Assembly: GCA_945787635.1 (NCBI GenBank)
Contig: CALZIK010000007.1
Coordinates: 1-48,894, forward strand
Length of the DNA stretch: 48,894 bases
Direction: 5' to 3'
Source of the DNA: Thermoanaerobaculia bacterium
GTDB lineage: Bacteria > Acidobacteriota > Thermoanaerobaculia > Multivoradales > JAHEKO01
This document shows, one piece after another, positions 6,557 to 13,474 of this stretch (the stretch's first letter is position 1; every line of letters starts with the position of its first letter). The notes beneath the pieces were generated by a model. It was not told the DNA's origin. It did no database searches and was given only the letters and a program-made list of their open reading frames with translations. The position numbers and the translations under genes are program-made.

Positions 6557-7966
6557 ATGTTTTTTCGAATCGCACTCCGCGCTGCACCAGCCCTCCTCTC
6601 GTCGGCTCTTCTCGCCTGCGGCGGAGGCGGCGCGAAGGAAAAAACGCCACCGCCGCGGGCGCCTTTGGTTGAGGCTGTTGAGGCCCGCTTCGGGGCGCTT
6701 CCCATCGAGGAGACGATGCCGGGCGTGGTGCGGGCTCGCAATCAGGTCGCGATTCGACCGGAAACCGCGGGGCGGATCGTCGAGGTACCGGCGGTGATTG
6801 GCCAGGCGGTCGAGCGCGGCCGGCTGCTCGTGCGCCTGGACGCCTCCGAGGCGGGTGAGCGACTGCGGCAGGCCGAGGCCGATGTGCGGCTGGCCGAAGC
6901 GAGTGCAGCCGCGGCGCGGGCGCGAGTCGCCGAAATCGAGGCGCGAGTGGCCCGGAGCCGCACTCTCGCCGACCAGCAGCTCGTGAGCGCGCAAGACATG
7001 GAAACGCTGGAGGCGCAGCTCGAGTCCATCCGGGCGAGCGCGGACGAATCCGCGGCGCGGGTCGAGCAGAGGCAGGCGGCCGTCGAGGAAAGCCGTTCGG
7101 CCCTGGCCAAGACCGAGATCCGGGCGCCGGTGGCTGGGAGGCTCGGCGACCGCCGCGCCGAGGTGGGGATGCGGGTCGATCCCTCGAGCGTGCTGTTCGT
7201 GGTGGGCAACCCGGAGGAGCTGATCATCGAGGTGGATCTGACCGAGGCCATGCTCGCCAGGGTCGAAGAAGGCCTGCCGGTCGTGATCGAGGCCAGCCCG
7301 GGCGCTCCGATCCAGGCCGAACTGTCGCGAGTCTCTCCGTTTCTCGCCCGGGAGAGCTTCACCACGGTGGGCGAGATCGACGTGGCGAACCCCGCCACCG
7401 GGCAGAGCGGGCGACTGCGGCCGGGGATGTTCGTGACCGTCCGGATCCTGGTCGGCCAGAGCCGGCAGGCCACGCTGGTGCCGGTGAGCGCCCTCTGGGA
7501 AGACCCGGCTTCCGGCGAACCCGGCGTCTTCGTCATCGAGGACACCGCCGGCCTCGAGGCGCCGGCCGGTGTCTCGACCGCGAGCCCAGAGCAGTCGCGC
7601 GCGGCTTCGTTCCGTCGGATCGAGGTGCTGGCGCAGGGCTCCGGCGCGGCTGGAGTGACCGGAATCGAGCAAGGCGCATGGGTCGTCGTGGTCGGGCAGC
7701 AACTGCTCAACGCCGAGGTGCGGGCGGCCGCCGCGGGCTCCGAGGCGGATGCGATGCAGCCGATCGAAGCGCGGGTCCGCCCGGTCTCCTGGGAGCGGCT
7801 CATGGAGCTCCAGGGCCTGCAGAGCGAAGACCTTCTCGAGGGCTTCCTCGACAAGCAGCGTAAGGTCGCCGCGGCACTCGGAGCCGAGATTCCAGAAAGC
7901 GAAGATGTCGTTGACCGAGTGCTCGAAGCGGCCGCGTCCGAGCAAGTGCAACCGCAGGGCCGATGA
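6557..7966 (+). CDS. RND efflux periplasmic adaptor (membrane fusion protein), lipoprotein
   Basis: A 469-residue adaptor. I chose ATG 6557 because 'MFFRIALRAAPALLSSALLA' followed by Cys21 is an ideal lipoprotein signal; earlier Met codons at 6488 and 6521 only add a polar extension. After a proline-rich linker come a lipoyl/barrel half ('GVVRARNQVAIRPETAGRIV'), a helical hairpin rich in Ala/Arg/Glu (about residues 100-190), the return lipoyl half ('TEIRAPVAGRLGDRRAEVGM') and beta-barrel and membrane-proximal domains ('RLRPGMFVTVRILV'). The C-terminus has an extra helical tail. The protein links the inner-membrane pump encoded one base downstream to an outer-membrane channel, which is not encoded nearby. 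Confidence 0.9.
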   Translation: MFFRIALRAAPALLSSALLACGGGGAKEKTPPPRAPLVEAVEARFGALPIEETMPGVVRARNQVAIRPETAGRIVEVPAVIGQAVERGRLLVRLDASEAGERLRQAEADVRLAEASAAAARARVAEIEARVARSRTLADQQLVSAQDMETLEAQLESIRASADESAARVEQRQAAVEESRSALAKTEIRAPVAGRLGDRRAEVGMRVDPSSVLFVVGNPEELIIEVDLTEAMLARVEEGLPVVIEASPGAPIQAELSRVSPFLARESFTTVGEIDVANPATGQSGRLRPGMFVTVRILVGQSRQATLVPVSALWEDPASGEPGVFVIEDTAGLEAPAGVSTASPEQSRAASFRRIEVLAQGSGAAGVTGIEQGAWVVVVGQQLLNAEVRAAAAGSEADAMQPIEARVRPVSWERLMELQGLQSEDLLEGFLDKQRKVAAALGAEIPESEDVVDRVLEAAASEQVQPQGR

Positions 7967-7967
7967 C

Positions 7968-10900
7968 ATGCGCCTGACCGAGGTCTCGATCCACCGGCCC
8001 GTGGCCACCACAATGGCCTTCCTGATCCTGATCGTCCTCGGGATCGTCTCCTTTCGCAGCCTGCCGATCGATCTCCTGCCCAAGGTCGAGTTCACCCAGC
8101 TCACGGTGAGGGTCAACTACCCGAACGTCGGCCCCGAGGAGATCGAGCAGATCATCACCGACCCCATCGAAAACGCGGTGGCCGGTCTGCCGAATCTCGA
8201 GCGGGTCACGTCCCAGTCCGAGGAGGGCTCGAGCCGGGTTCGGCTCGAGTTCGCCCGAGGCAGCAACATCGACGAGGCCGCCAACGACCTGCGCGCGGCG
8301 CTCGACGGCCTGCGCGACGAGCTGCCAGTGGAGGCCTCCGCGCCGCGGGTGTTCAAGCTCGACCTGGACCGGATCGAGGTGGTCAGCCTCGCTGTCACCT
8401 CGACCCGCGAGCTCGAGGAAGTGACCCGCCTGCTCGAGGACGAGCTGGCGCGGCGCTTCGAGCAGATCCCTGGCGTAGGCGCAATCGACATCCGAGGCGG
8501 TGTTAACCGGGAGATCCGCGTCGAGCTCGACCGCGCGCGGCTCCAGGCGCGCGGCCTCACGGCCCTCGATGTCGAACAGGCCCTGGCCCGGGAGAACGTC
8601 ACGCTCCCCACGGGCACGGTCAAGAGCGGACTCGACGATCTCTACATCCGGAGCCTCGGCGAGTACAAGAGTCTCGAAGATATCGAGCTCACCGTGGTCG
8701 CGACACCCGGCGGCCGGCCGGTACGCGTCCGCGACCTCGGCCGGGTCCGCGACGCCTACGAGGACGTCCGCTACCTGGTCGAGATGAACGGCGTCCCGGC
8801 GATCAGCCTCGGCATCCAGAAACAGAGCGGCGGCAACACGGTAGAGGTGGCGCGGGCGGTGCGCCGTGAGGCGGAACGCATCAACGAGGAACGCGACGAC
8901 CTCCAGCTTACGGTGGTGGTAGACCAGAGCGACTTCATCCGCCAGTCCATCGGCAATGTCCAGAGATCGGCGATCTGGGGCTCGCTCCTGGCCGTGATCG
9001 TCCTCTACCTGTTCCTGCGCAACCGTTCGAGCACACTGATCATCGCTCTGGCGATTCCGATCTCGGTGATCGCGACTTTTGCCCTGCTGTTTTTCGGCGG
9101 CCAGACCTTGAATCAGATGACCTTCGGCGGCCTGGCCCTGGGGGTCGGGCTGATCGTCGACAACGCCATCGTCGTGCTCGAGTCGATCGTACGCAAACGC
9201 GAAGAGGAAAACGCTCCCGACCGTGAGGCGGCGCGCGTCGGCACCCGCGACGTTGCCGGCGCCATCGTCGCTTCGACGCTCACGACCTGTGTGATCTTCG
9301 TGCCGGTCGTCTTCACCCGGACCACCACCGGCGCGCTCTTCCAGGCCCTGGCCCTGGTGGTGGTCTTCGCCCTGATCTGCTCTCTGTTCGTGGCGCTGAC
9401 CCTGGTGCCAATGCTCTCCTCGCGCTTCCTGCACCTGCCGCCGCGGCAGGAGCGCGAGGCCTCCTCTCATCGACGGCTCCAGCGGCGGGTCGAAGGCTGG
9501 TACACCGATCGGCTGCGGGCCTCCATGCACCATCGAGGCCGGGTCTTTGCCGCCACCGGCCTCGCCCTGGCCCTTGCGGTCGCCGCCTGGCCGCTGATCC
9601 CGGTGGAGCTGGCGCCGCAGACCGAGGCGGACGAGATCGATATCCAGCTGGAAATGGCGCGCGGCACAAACATCGCCGTGGCGCGCGCCTACACCGACGA
9701 GCTCGAAAACAAGGTCCGCGCGGTGGTGCCGGCCGGCGACGTGCGGTTGTTCTCGACCGAAATCCGCGGCGACAACGCGGCCGTAGAGCTCAAGCTGGCG
9801 CCCCAGGACGAGCGCGCGATGGAGAGCGCGGACCTGGCGGACTTGGTGCGTCGGGAAGTCGACGGCCGGGTGCCGGGTGGGCTCCTGGATGTCGAGGCCC
9901 AGCAGGGTCTCTGGATGCTGAATCGCGTCTTCAGCTCGGGTGGCGGTAGCAGCGCCCTCGAGCTCGAGCTCAGGGGCTGGGAGCTCGAGCGGGCGGATCG
10001 CGTCGCGGAAGAGATGAGCCGGCGAATGGAACGAGTGCCGGGCGTGACCGACGTCCGGGTCAGCCGCCGTGAGGGGCGCCCCGAGGAGCGGCTGATCCTC
10101 GAGCGGGAGCGAATCTCGGAGCTCGGTCTGTCTGTGCGCGAGGTCGGCAGAACGGTTCTCGCCAACGTCGCCGGCGTCGAGGCCGGCCGCTACCGCGAGG
10201 GGGGCTACGAGTTTCCGCTCACCGTGCGCCTGCGGCGCGAAGACAGGCGAACCGCCGACGACCTCGAGGGTGTCACGCTGCGCACCCCGCAGGGAGCTAT
10301 TGTTACGCTCTCGAGTCTGGTCACACGGCAGCGGGGCCTCGGACCGGTCGAGATCGATCGGGTCGATGGCCAACGGGTCACCTACGTCACCGCCAACCTC
10401 GAAAGCGGCGTCGCCCTCGGTGATGCCGTGGAAAAGGTGCGCGAGGCTCTCGTCGGGCTCGAACTGCCTCGGGGTTTCTCGGTCCTTTACGGCGGCCAGT
10501 ACGAGGAACAGATCGCGGCGCGACGGGACTTCTCGATCGCCATCGTCATGGCGCTGGTCCTGGTCTACATGCTGATGGCGGCCCAGTTCGAGCGCTTCAT
10601 CGATCCGCTCATCGTCATGCTCGCGGTGCCGATGGCGCTGATCGGGGTCGTGCCGACGCTGCTCCTGACCGGAACGACCCTCAACATCCAGAGCGTCATG
10701 GGACTGGTCATGCTGATCGGCATCGTCGTCAACAACGCCATCGTCCTGGTCGACGCCGTCAACCTGCTGCGCCGCGAACGCCATATGGGCGCCGCCGACG
10801 CGGTGATCGAGGCCGGCCGGTTGCGGCTGCGGCCGATCCTCATGACCACCGCCACCACGGTGCTGGGTCTCTTGCCGCTCGCCCTCGGCCTGGGCGTGGG

Positions 10901-11078
10901 CGGCGAGATCCAGGCTGCGCTCGCCCGAGTGGTGATCGGCGGCCTCCTGGCCTCGACCCTGGTGACCCTGTTGCTCATCCCCGTGACCTACACCACCTTC
11001 GCGAACTGGCTGGCGCGGGCCCGGGCGACGCGGCGTCACTGGACGGACGAAGCGCCGAAGCAAAAGGCCACGGCCTGA
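7968..11078 (+). CDS. RND-family efflux pump, AcrB/HAE1 type
   Basis: A 1036-residue inner-membrane proton-driven exporter beginning 'MRLTEVSIHRPVATTMAFLI'. It shows the family layout: TM1, a large periplasmic loop with porter subdomains, a block of six TM segments, a second periplasmic loop, and a final six-TM block. The TM4 proton-relay motif reads 'GLIVDNAIVVLESI' near residue 395 (Asp-Asn rather than the double Asp of AcrB), and the mirrored C-terminal motif is 'GIVVNNAIVLVDAVNLLRR'. The gene starts one base after the adaptor stop. Substrate cannot be read from the sequence; drugs, solvents or lipids are all possible. The large open frame on the opposite strand is a high-GC shadow. Confidence 0.95.
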   Translation: MRLTEVSIHRPVATTMAFLILIVLGIVSFRSLPIDLLPKVEFTQLTVRVNYPNVGPEEIEQIITDPIENAVAGLPNLERVTSQSEEGSSRVRLEFARGSNIDEAANDLRAALDGLRDELPVEASAPRVFKLDLDRIEVVSLAVTSTRELEEVTRLLEDELARRFEQIPGVGAIDIRGGVNREIRVELDRARLQARGLTALDVEQALARENVTLPTGTVKSGLDDLYIRSLGEYKSLEDIELTVVATPGGRPVRVRDLGRVRDAYEDVRYLVEMNGVPAISLGIQKQSGGNTVEVARAVRREAERINEERDDLQLTVVVDQSDFIRQSIGNVQRSAIWGSLLAVIVLYLFLRNRSSTLIIALAIPISVIATFALLFFGGQTLNQMTFGGLALGVGLIVDNAIVVLESIVRKREEENAPDREAARVGTRDVAGAIVASTLTTCVIFVPVVFTRTTTGALFQALALVVVFALICSLFVALTLVPMLSSRFLHLPPRQEREASSHRRLQRRVEGWYTDRLRASMHHRGRVFAATGLALALAVAAWPLIPVELAPQTEADEIDIQLEMARGTNIAVARAYTDELENKVRAVVPAGDVRLFSTEIRGDNAAVELKLAPQDERAMESADLADLVRREVDGRVPGGLLDVEAQQGLWMLNRVFSSGGGSSALELELRGWELERADRVAEEMSRRMERVPGVTDVRVSRREGRPEERLILERERISELGLSVREVGRTVLANVAGVEAGRYREGGYEFPLTVRLRREDRRTADDLEGVTLRTPQGAIVTLSSLVTRQRGLGPVEIDRVDGQRVTYVTANLESGVALGDAVEKVREALVGLELPRGFSVLYGGQYEEQIAARRDFSIAIVMALVLVYMLMAAQFERFIDPLIVMLAVPMALIGVVPTLLLTGTTLNIQSVMGLVMLIGIVVNNAIVLVDAVNLLRRERHMGAADAVIEAGRLRLRPILMTTATTVLGLLPLALGLGVGGEIQAALARVVIGGLLASTLVTLLLIPVTYTTFANWLARARATRRHWTDEAPKQKATA

Positions 11079-11100
11079 GCTTCGGGCCGCTGTGCTCTGA

Positions 11101-11459
11101 GAGGTGCGCGGCAGGGTAGACCTGGAGGACTTCTGCAACGAGCAGCTGGCTCAGGGCCGTCCTGACCAGGACGGCCGGCCGGGCATGGAGTTCTTCATCA
11201 CACGCAAGCTCTGGGACGTAGGAAACTCGGCTCCCTACGGCCATCGCGGCGACATCACGACGATCGCTGAGGCCCATCCTGTACCACGGCGGCGAGGCGC
11301 GGGCCCTCGAGAGACCGCTTCGTCGACCTGCCCTCCCAAGACCAGCAGGCACTCGTGGGCTTCTTGAAGACGCTGCAGGTGGTTCCTGACAAAGGCGGTG
11401 TCCGCGATCAGGACGATAGCGACAGCGACAGCAACAGGGGCCGCGGCCACGGTCGCTGA
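11101..11459 (+). pseudogene. C-terminal remnant of a di-haem cytochrome c peroxidase-like protein
   Basis: After an in-frame stop at 11098-11100 the frame reads 'RVDLEDFCNEQLAQGRP', then 'FFITRKLWDVGNSAPYGHRG' and 'DITTIAEA'. After a one-base insertion near 11273 the homology continues in another frame as 'ILYHGGEARALER', and after a second shift near 11315 as 'RFVDLPSQDQQALVGFLKTL', ending with an Asp/Ser/Arg-rich tail at TGA 11457. 'LWDVGxSAPYGHRGDxTTxxEAIxxHGGEA' followed by 'FLKTLQV' is the classic end of di-haem peroxidase/MauG-like proteins. The 5' part is absent and at least two frameshifts are present, so it is a dead gene. Confidence 0.75.
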
Positions 11460-11508
11460 GGAAAGACCGAGGATCGCAGCAAAGGGCCCGGGCATGCGCT
11501 CGATCGAC

Positions 11509-11630
11509 GCCGGCGGCCCGGACGTCCTCGGCTTCGATTTCGAGCGCTTCCTGGGCGAGCTTCTGGGACTTGGTGCGCGGTTGCGGACGGGTGTTCCAAA
11601 CGGTCCGCTCCAGAACCTCCCCGAGGCGAT
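11509..11630 (-). pseudogene. RepA-type replication initiator remnant (N-terminal piece)
   Basis: On the minus strand the sequence encodes 'LGEVLERTVWNTRPQPRTKS' followed by 'QKLAQEALEIEAEDVRAAG'. This N-terminal signature is also found at 15214-15569, where it continues into further recognisable RepA sequence. It agrees with RepA_C-type plasmid replication proteins as I remember them. Homology stops after 'RAAG', and no start codon or remaining domain is present. Confidence 0.55.
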
Positions 11631-11640
11631 GCGGACAGTT

Positions 11641-11712
11641 GTCAGCACGCGTCAGCGCGAAAGCCTCACGCGGCTAAGCTCATGTCCCTCAGTGAGTTAA
11701 AGGATTCGAGTT
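11641..11712. repeat. Dispersed repeat, copy 1 (partner at 35171-35250)
   Basis: GTCAGCACGCGTCAG, then GCGGCTAAGCTCATGTCC and a GAGTTA stretch are shared in order with 35171-35250, at roughly 80 per cent identity by eye, with a gap of about ten bases near one end. On the minus strand both copies contain an in-frame TAG followed by a similar short peptide ending 'ALTRAD', after which the two loci diverge completely at the same point. The repeat abuts the RepA relic. It looks like a conserved end of a mobile or plasmid-derived segment. Confidence 0.55.
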
Positions 11713-11721
11713 GGGCGAAAA

Positions 11722-11755
11722 CGGTGTTCCAAATCTCTCCCGTTGAGGACACCAT
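11722..11755 (+). repeat. tRNA 3'-end-like short repeat, left of the RelBE module
   Basis: The sequence GTTCCAAATCTCTCCCGTTG followed by AGGACACCA looks like the T-loop and acceptor end of a tRNA, including a terminal CCA. It resembles the element at 12328-12358 on the other side of the RelBE genes, in the same orientation. There is no complete tRNA here: no matching 5' acceptor or anticodon arm lies upstream. It may be a relic attachment site. Confidence 0.4.
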
Positions 11756-11803
11756 CCTTCGTTCTGCCGACGACAGCGGGGTGCTACAGGCAGCATCTAG
11801 CCA

Positions 11804-12064
11804 CTAACGATAGATGTCGCGCCGATGCCCGACTTTGAGAATGATGATCACCAACTTCTTGCTCCCAATGCTGTACAGGAGCCGGTAGCGTCCGATCCGA
11901 ATTCGGAAGACATCGTCGTAGCCCGACAGCTTTCGACATCCCTGCGGTATTGGATCCAGGGCAAGCGGCCGGATGGCCTCGGCAATTCGTTCCTGGTCCT
12001 TTCGCGGTAGCTTGGCTAGCTGTTTCTCTGCGGTTCTGGAGACCTCGATTCTGTAGCTAGCCAT
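11804..12064 (-). CDS. relE: RelE/ParE-family toxin
   Basis: An 86-residue basic protein of the RelE/ParE superfamily. It has the typical order: N-terminal strand 'MASYRIEVSRTAEKQLAKL', helix 'RKDQERIAEAIRPLA', 'RKLSGYDDVFRIRIGRYRLL' and the C-terminal 'VGHRRDIYR', where RelE toxins carry catalytic basic and aromatic residues. Such toxins cut mRNA at the ribosome; here this is inferred from the family. The start ATG overlaps the antitoxin stop (ATGGCTAG), showing translational coupling. The module is small, isolated and flanked by short tRNA-like repeats. Confidence 0.9.
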   Translation of the reverse strand: MASYRIEVSRTAEKQLAKLPRKDQERIAEAIRPLALDPIPQGCRKLSGYDDVFRIRIGRYRLLYSIGSKKLVIIILKVGHRRDIYR

Positions 12065-12275
12065 CGAGCCCGAGCTCTGCGAGCACCTCCGCGAGCGGCC
12101 GGGTCGGCTCGTGGCGTATCGACTTGAGGTCTTCGATGTCTTCGAGTTCCTCGAGTCGATCGATCAGCGCCTCCTGTACGAAATGGTTGAGAACGACACC
12201 TCGAGAGCGGCAGTATTCGTCGATCGCTTTTTTGAGAGCCGGGTCTACTCGAGCGTTGATCTGTACGGTTGGCAT
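12057..12275 (-). CDS. relB: RelB/ribbon-helix-helix-type antitoxin
   Basis: A 72-residue protein starting 'MPTVQINARVDPALKKAIDE'. The N-terminal strand followed by two helices ('YCRSRGVVLNHFVQEALIDR') is a RelB-like ribbon-helix-helix DNA-binding domain, and the acidic C-terminal half ('LEELEDIEDLKSI', 'LAEVLAELGLDG') would wrap the toxin. The start is fixed by a GGAGG site at 12284-12288. It is the first gene of the toxin-antitoxin operon, and a palindrome just upstream (12293-12308) is the likely autoregulatory operator. Confidence 0.85.
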   Translation of the reverse strand: MPTVQINARVDPALKKAIDEYCRSRGVVLNHFVQEALIDRLEELEDIEDLKSIRHEPTRPLAEVLAELGLDG

Positions 12276-12292
12276 GATTCCGTCCTCCAAGC

Positions 12293-12308
12293 GCTATCAA
12301 TTGCTAGC
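12293..12308. promoter_or_regulatory. Palindromic operator upstream of the RelBE-like operon
   Basis: GCTATCAATTGCTAGC is a 16-bp near-perfect palindrome (14 of 16 positions symmetric) beginning 18 bases upstream of the antitoxin start codon. RelB-type antitoxins bind such sites to repress their own operon. Position and symmetry are the only evidence. Confidence 0.5.
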
Positions 12309-12327
12309 ATCAGTTTAGCGCAGAAAC

Positions 12328-12358
12328 TCCCAGGGGTTCAAATCCCGTTGGGGACACT
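12328..12358 (+). repeat. tRNA-Glu 3'-end-like fragment, right of the RelBE module
   Basis: CCCAGGGGTTCAAATCCC followed by GTTGGGGACAC is close to the T-arm and 3' acceptor strand of bacterial tRNA-Glu (which reads CAGGGGTTCGAATCCCC then GGGGAC). One T-stem pair is broken and there is no 5' half upstream, so it is not a tRNA gene. Integrating elements often leave such copies of a tRNA 3' end. The related element at 11722-11755 lies on the opposite side of the RelBE genes. Confidence 0.45.
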
Positions 12359-12415
12359 ATTATTATGCTGTAAAGTACTGCAAAAAATGTAACTTAGCGT
12401 GTCTTCCGTGTTCAA

Positions 12416-12448
12416 CTTAGGGTGACCCAACGGGATTCTGTTGGAGCT
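12416..12448 (+). repeat. Short repeat related to 3490-3520
   Basis: CTTAGGGTGACCCAACGGGA, then TTCTGTTGGAGC, matches TTAGGGTGACCCAAAGGGA, then TCACTTGGAAC at 3490-3520 with only a few changes. The matching part is the right half of the hairpin element described there. Shared sequence at two unrelated intergenic sites indicates a dispersed element. Confidence 0.5.
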
Positions 12449-12518
12449 CAGCGCAGGGCCAGGAGCGGAGGTCCTGATAGGGACCTGAGGTCGGCATCCT
12501 CTGATCGGTGGGTGAGCC

Positions 12519-12641
12519 CTAGCGGCCAAACTGCCTCGAGGCGGTCCGGCTAGTCGGCTCGACTTGTGACGAAAGAGCGGCAGGGACGAGGAGGCAGGCG
12601 AGGACGCCGGCGGTCGAGAGGGAACGCCACTTGAGTCTCAC
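12519..12641 (-). CDS. Short open frame encoding a signal peptide (truncated secreted protein)
   Basis: A 40-codon frame from GTG 12641 encodes a textbook Sec signal, 'RLKWRSLSTAGVLACLLVP' and 'AALSSQ', followed by only 14 more residues before TAG. It starts 8 bases beyond the stop of the small MscS gene, in the same operon direction. A signal peptide with no mature domain suggests the remains of a secreted protein whose body was lost at the edge of the relic region. A genuine small secreted peptide is the alternative. Confidence 0.35.
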   Translation of the reverse strand: MRLKWRSLSTAGVLACLLVPAALSSQVEPTSRTASRQFGR

Positions 12642-12648
12642 CAGATGA

Positions 12649-13461
12649 TCATGCTCCACTGGCTGCCAGGACCTGGACGGCCGGCTCCACGCCGAGCGTC
12701 GATAGCGCCTCCTTGCCGCGCGTCGTCAGGTCACTGGTGAATTGGAACTGCTGCCTGGCGTCTATCGGGTAGGCCTTGAGCCGGTAGTGGGTGCCCCACG
12801 GCTTCTCGCTCACGACGACGGTGACGGGGCGCTCGAGGTCCAGGTAGGAACTGGTCAGCGCCACGGTTCTCAGCTTGTGTCGGACGCGCTGGGCGTCGTG
12901 TCTCGGATGGAGGTAGAAGTCGGCCACGCATAGCTGCGTCCGCTGTCCCGAGTTGGAGTTGAACAGGTTGGAGTTCCACATCTTGGAATGTGGGATGGTG
13001 ACCTCTGTATCGTCCGGGGTCACCATGGTCATTGCACGAAGCCCGATGGACTTGACTTCCCCGTAGGCGTCGTCGACCTGGACCCAGTCGCCGGGACGGT
13101 AGGGCCGTTCGTAGATCGTCACGATGCCGCCGATCAGACTGCTGGCGTACTCTTTTAGCGCGAAGCCGATCGCCAGTCCCAGGGCACCGAAGATGGCTAT
13201 GAGGTTCTCGGGCGTCGGCGTGATGATCTGCGGCAGGACCTGGGCGAATGCTATGGCCAGAATGGCCAGGCGCAGCACCGGCACCAGCCGCAGAAGGTGG
13301 AGGCGCATGCGAGCGGGTACTCTCTCGGCCAGCCAAGGCAGCCCCCTTTGGCAGGCGACGATCAGCAGCCACGCGCCAGCCACGATAGCCGCGATGACCA
13401 GGAAGTTGATCTCGTCCAGGCTCTTGATGACGTCAGTCGCTGCGGTCTGCCCTTGGTTCAC
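12649..13461 (-). CDS. Small-conductance mechanosensitive channel (MscS family)
   Basis: A 270-residue channel with start GTG 13461 preceded by GAGGAGG. Three membrane segments are visible: 'FLVIAAIVAGAWLLIVACQ', 'PVLRLAILAIAFAQVLPQII', and the pore helix 'IAIFGALGLAIGFALKEYAS', the last followed by the hallmark 'GIVTIYERPYRPGDWVQVDD'. The beta domain ('YGEVKSIGLRAMTMVTPDDT', 'TIPHSKMWN') and a cytoplasmic alpha/beta domain complete the family layout. It opens on membrane tension to release solutes. It is the third gene of an operon with a P-loop-like protein and a truncated second MscS, separated from the former by 13 bases. Confidence 0.9.
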   Translation of the reverse strand: MNQGQTAATDVIKSLDEINFLVIAAIVAGAWLLIVACQRGLPWLAERVPARMRLHLLRLVPVLRLAILAIAFAQVLPQIITPTPENLIAIFGALGLAIGFALKEYASSLIGGIVTIYERPYRPGDWVQVDDAYGEVKSIGLRAMTMVTPDDTEVTIPHSKMWNSNLFNSNSGQRTQLCVADFYLHPRHDAQRVRHKLRTVALTSSYLDLERPVTVVVSEKPWGTHYRLKAYPIDARQQFQFTSDLTTRGKEALSTLGVEPAVQVLAASGA

Positions 13462-13474
13462 GACATCCTCCTCG

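Noticed and set aside
7800-11138. Very long open frame (over 1100 codons) on the minus strand opposite the RND pump
   Set aside because: Rich in Asp/His/Gln/Arg with no motif, and mirrors the codon bias of the pump gene; a high-GC antisense shadow.
12262-12358. A complete tRNA-Glu gene ending near 12358
   Set aside because: Only the T-arm and 3' acceptor-like part is present; there is no matching 5' acceptor, D-arm or anticodon arm, and one T-stem pair is broken.
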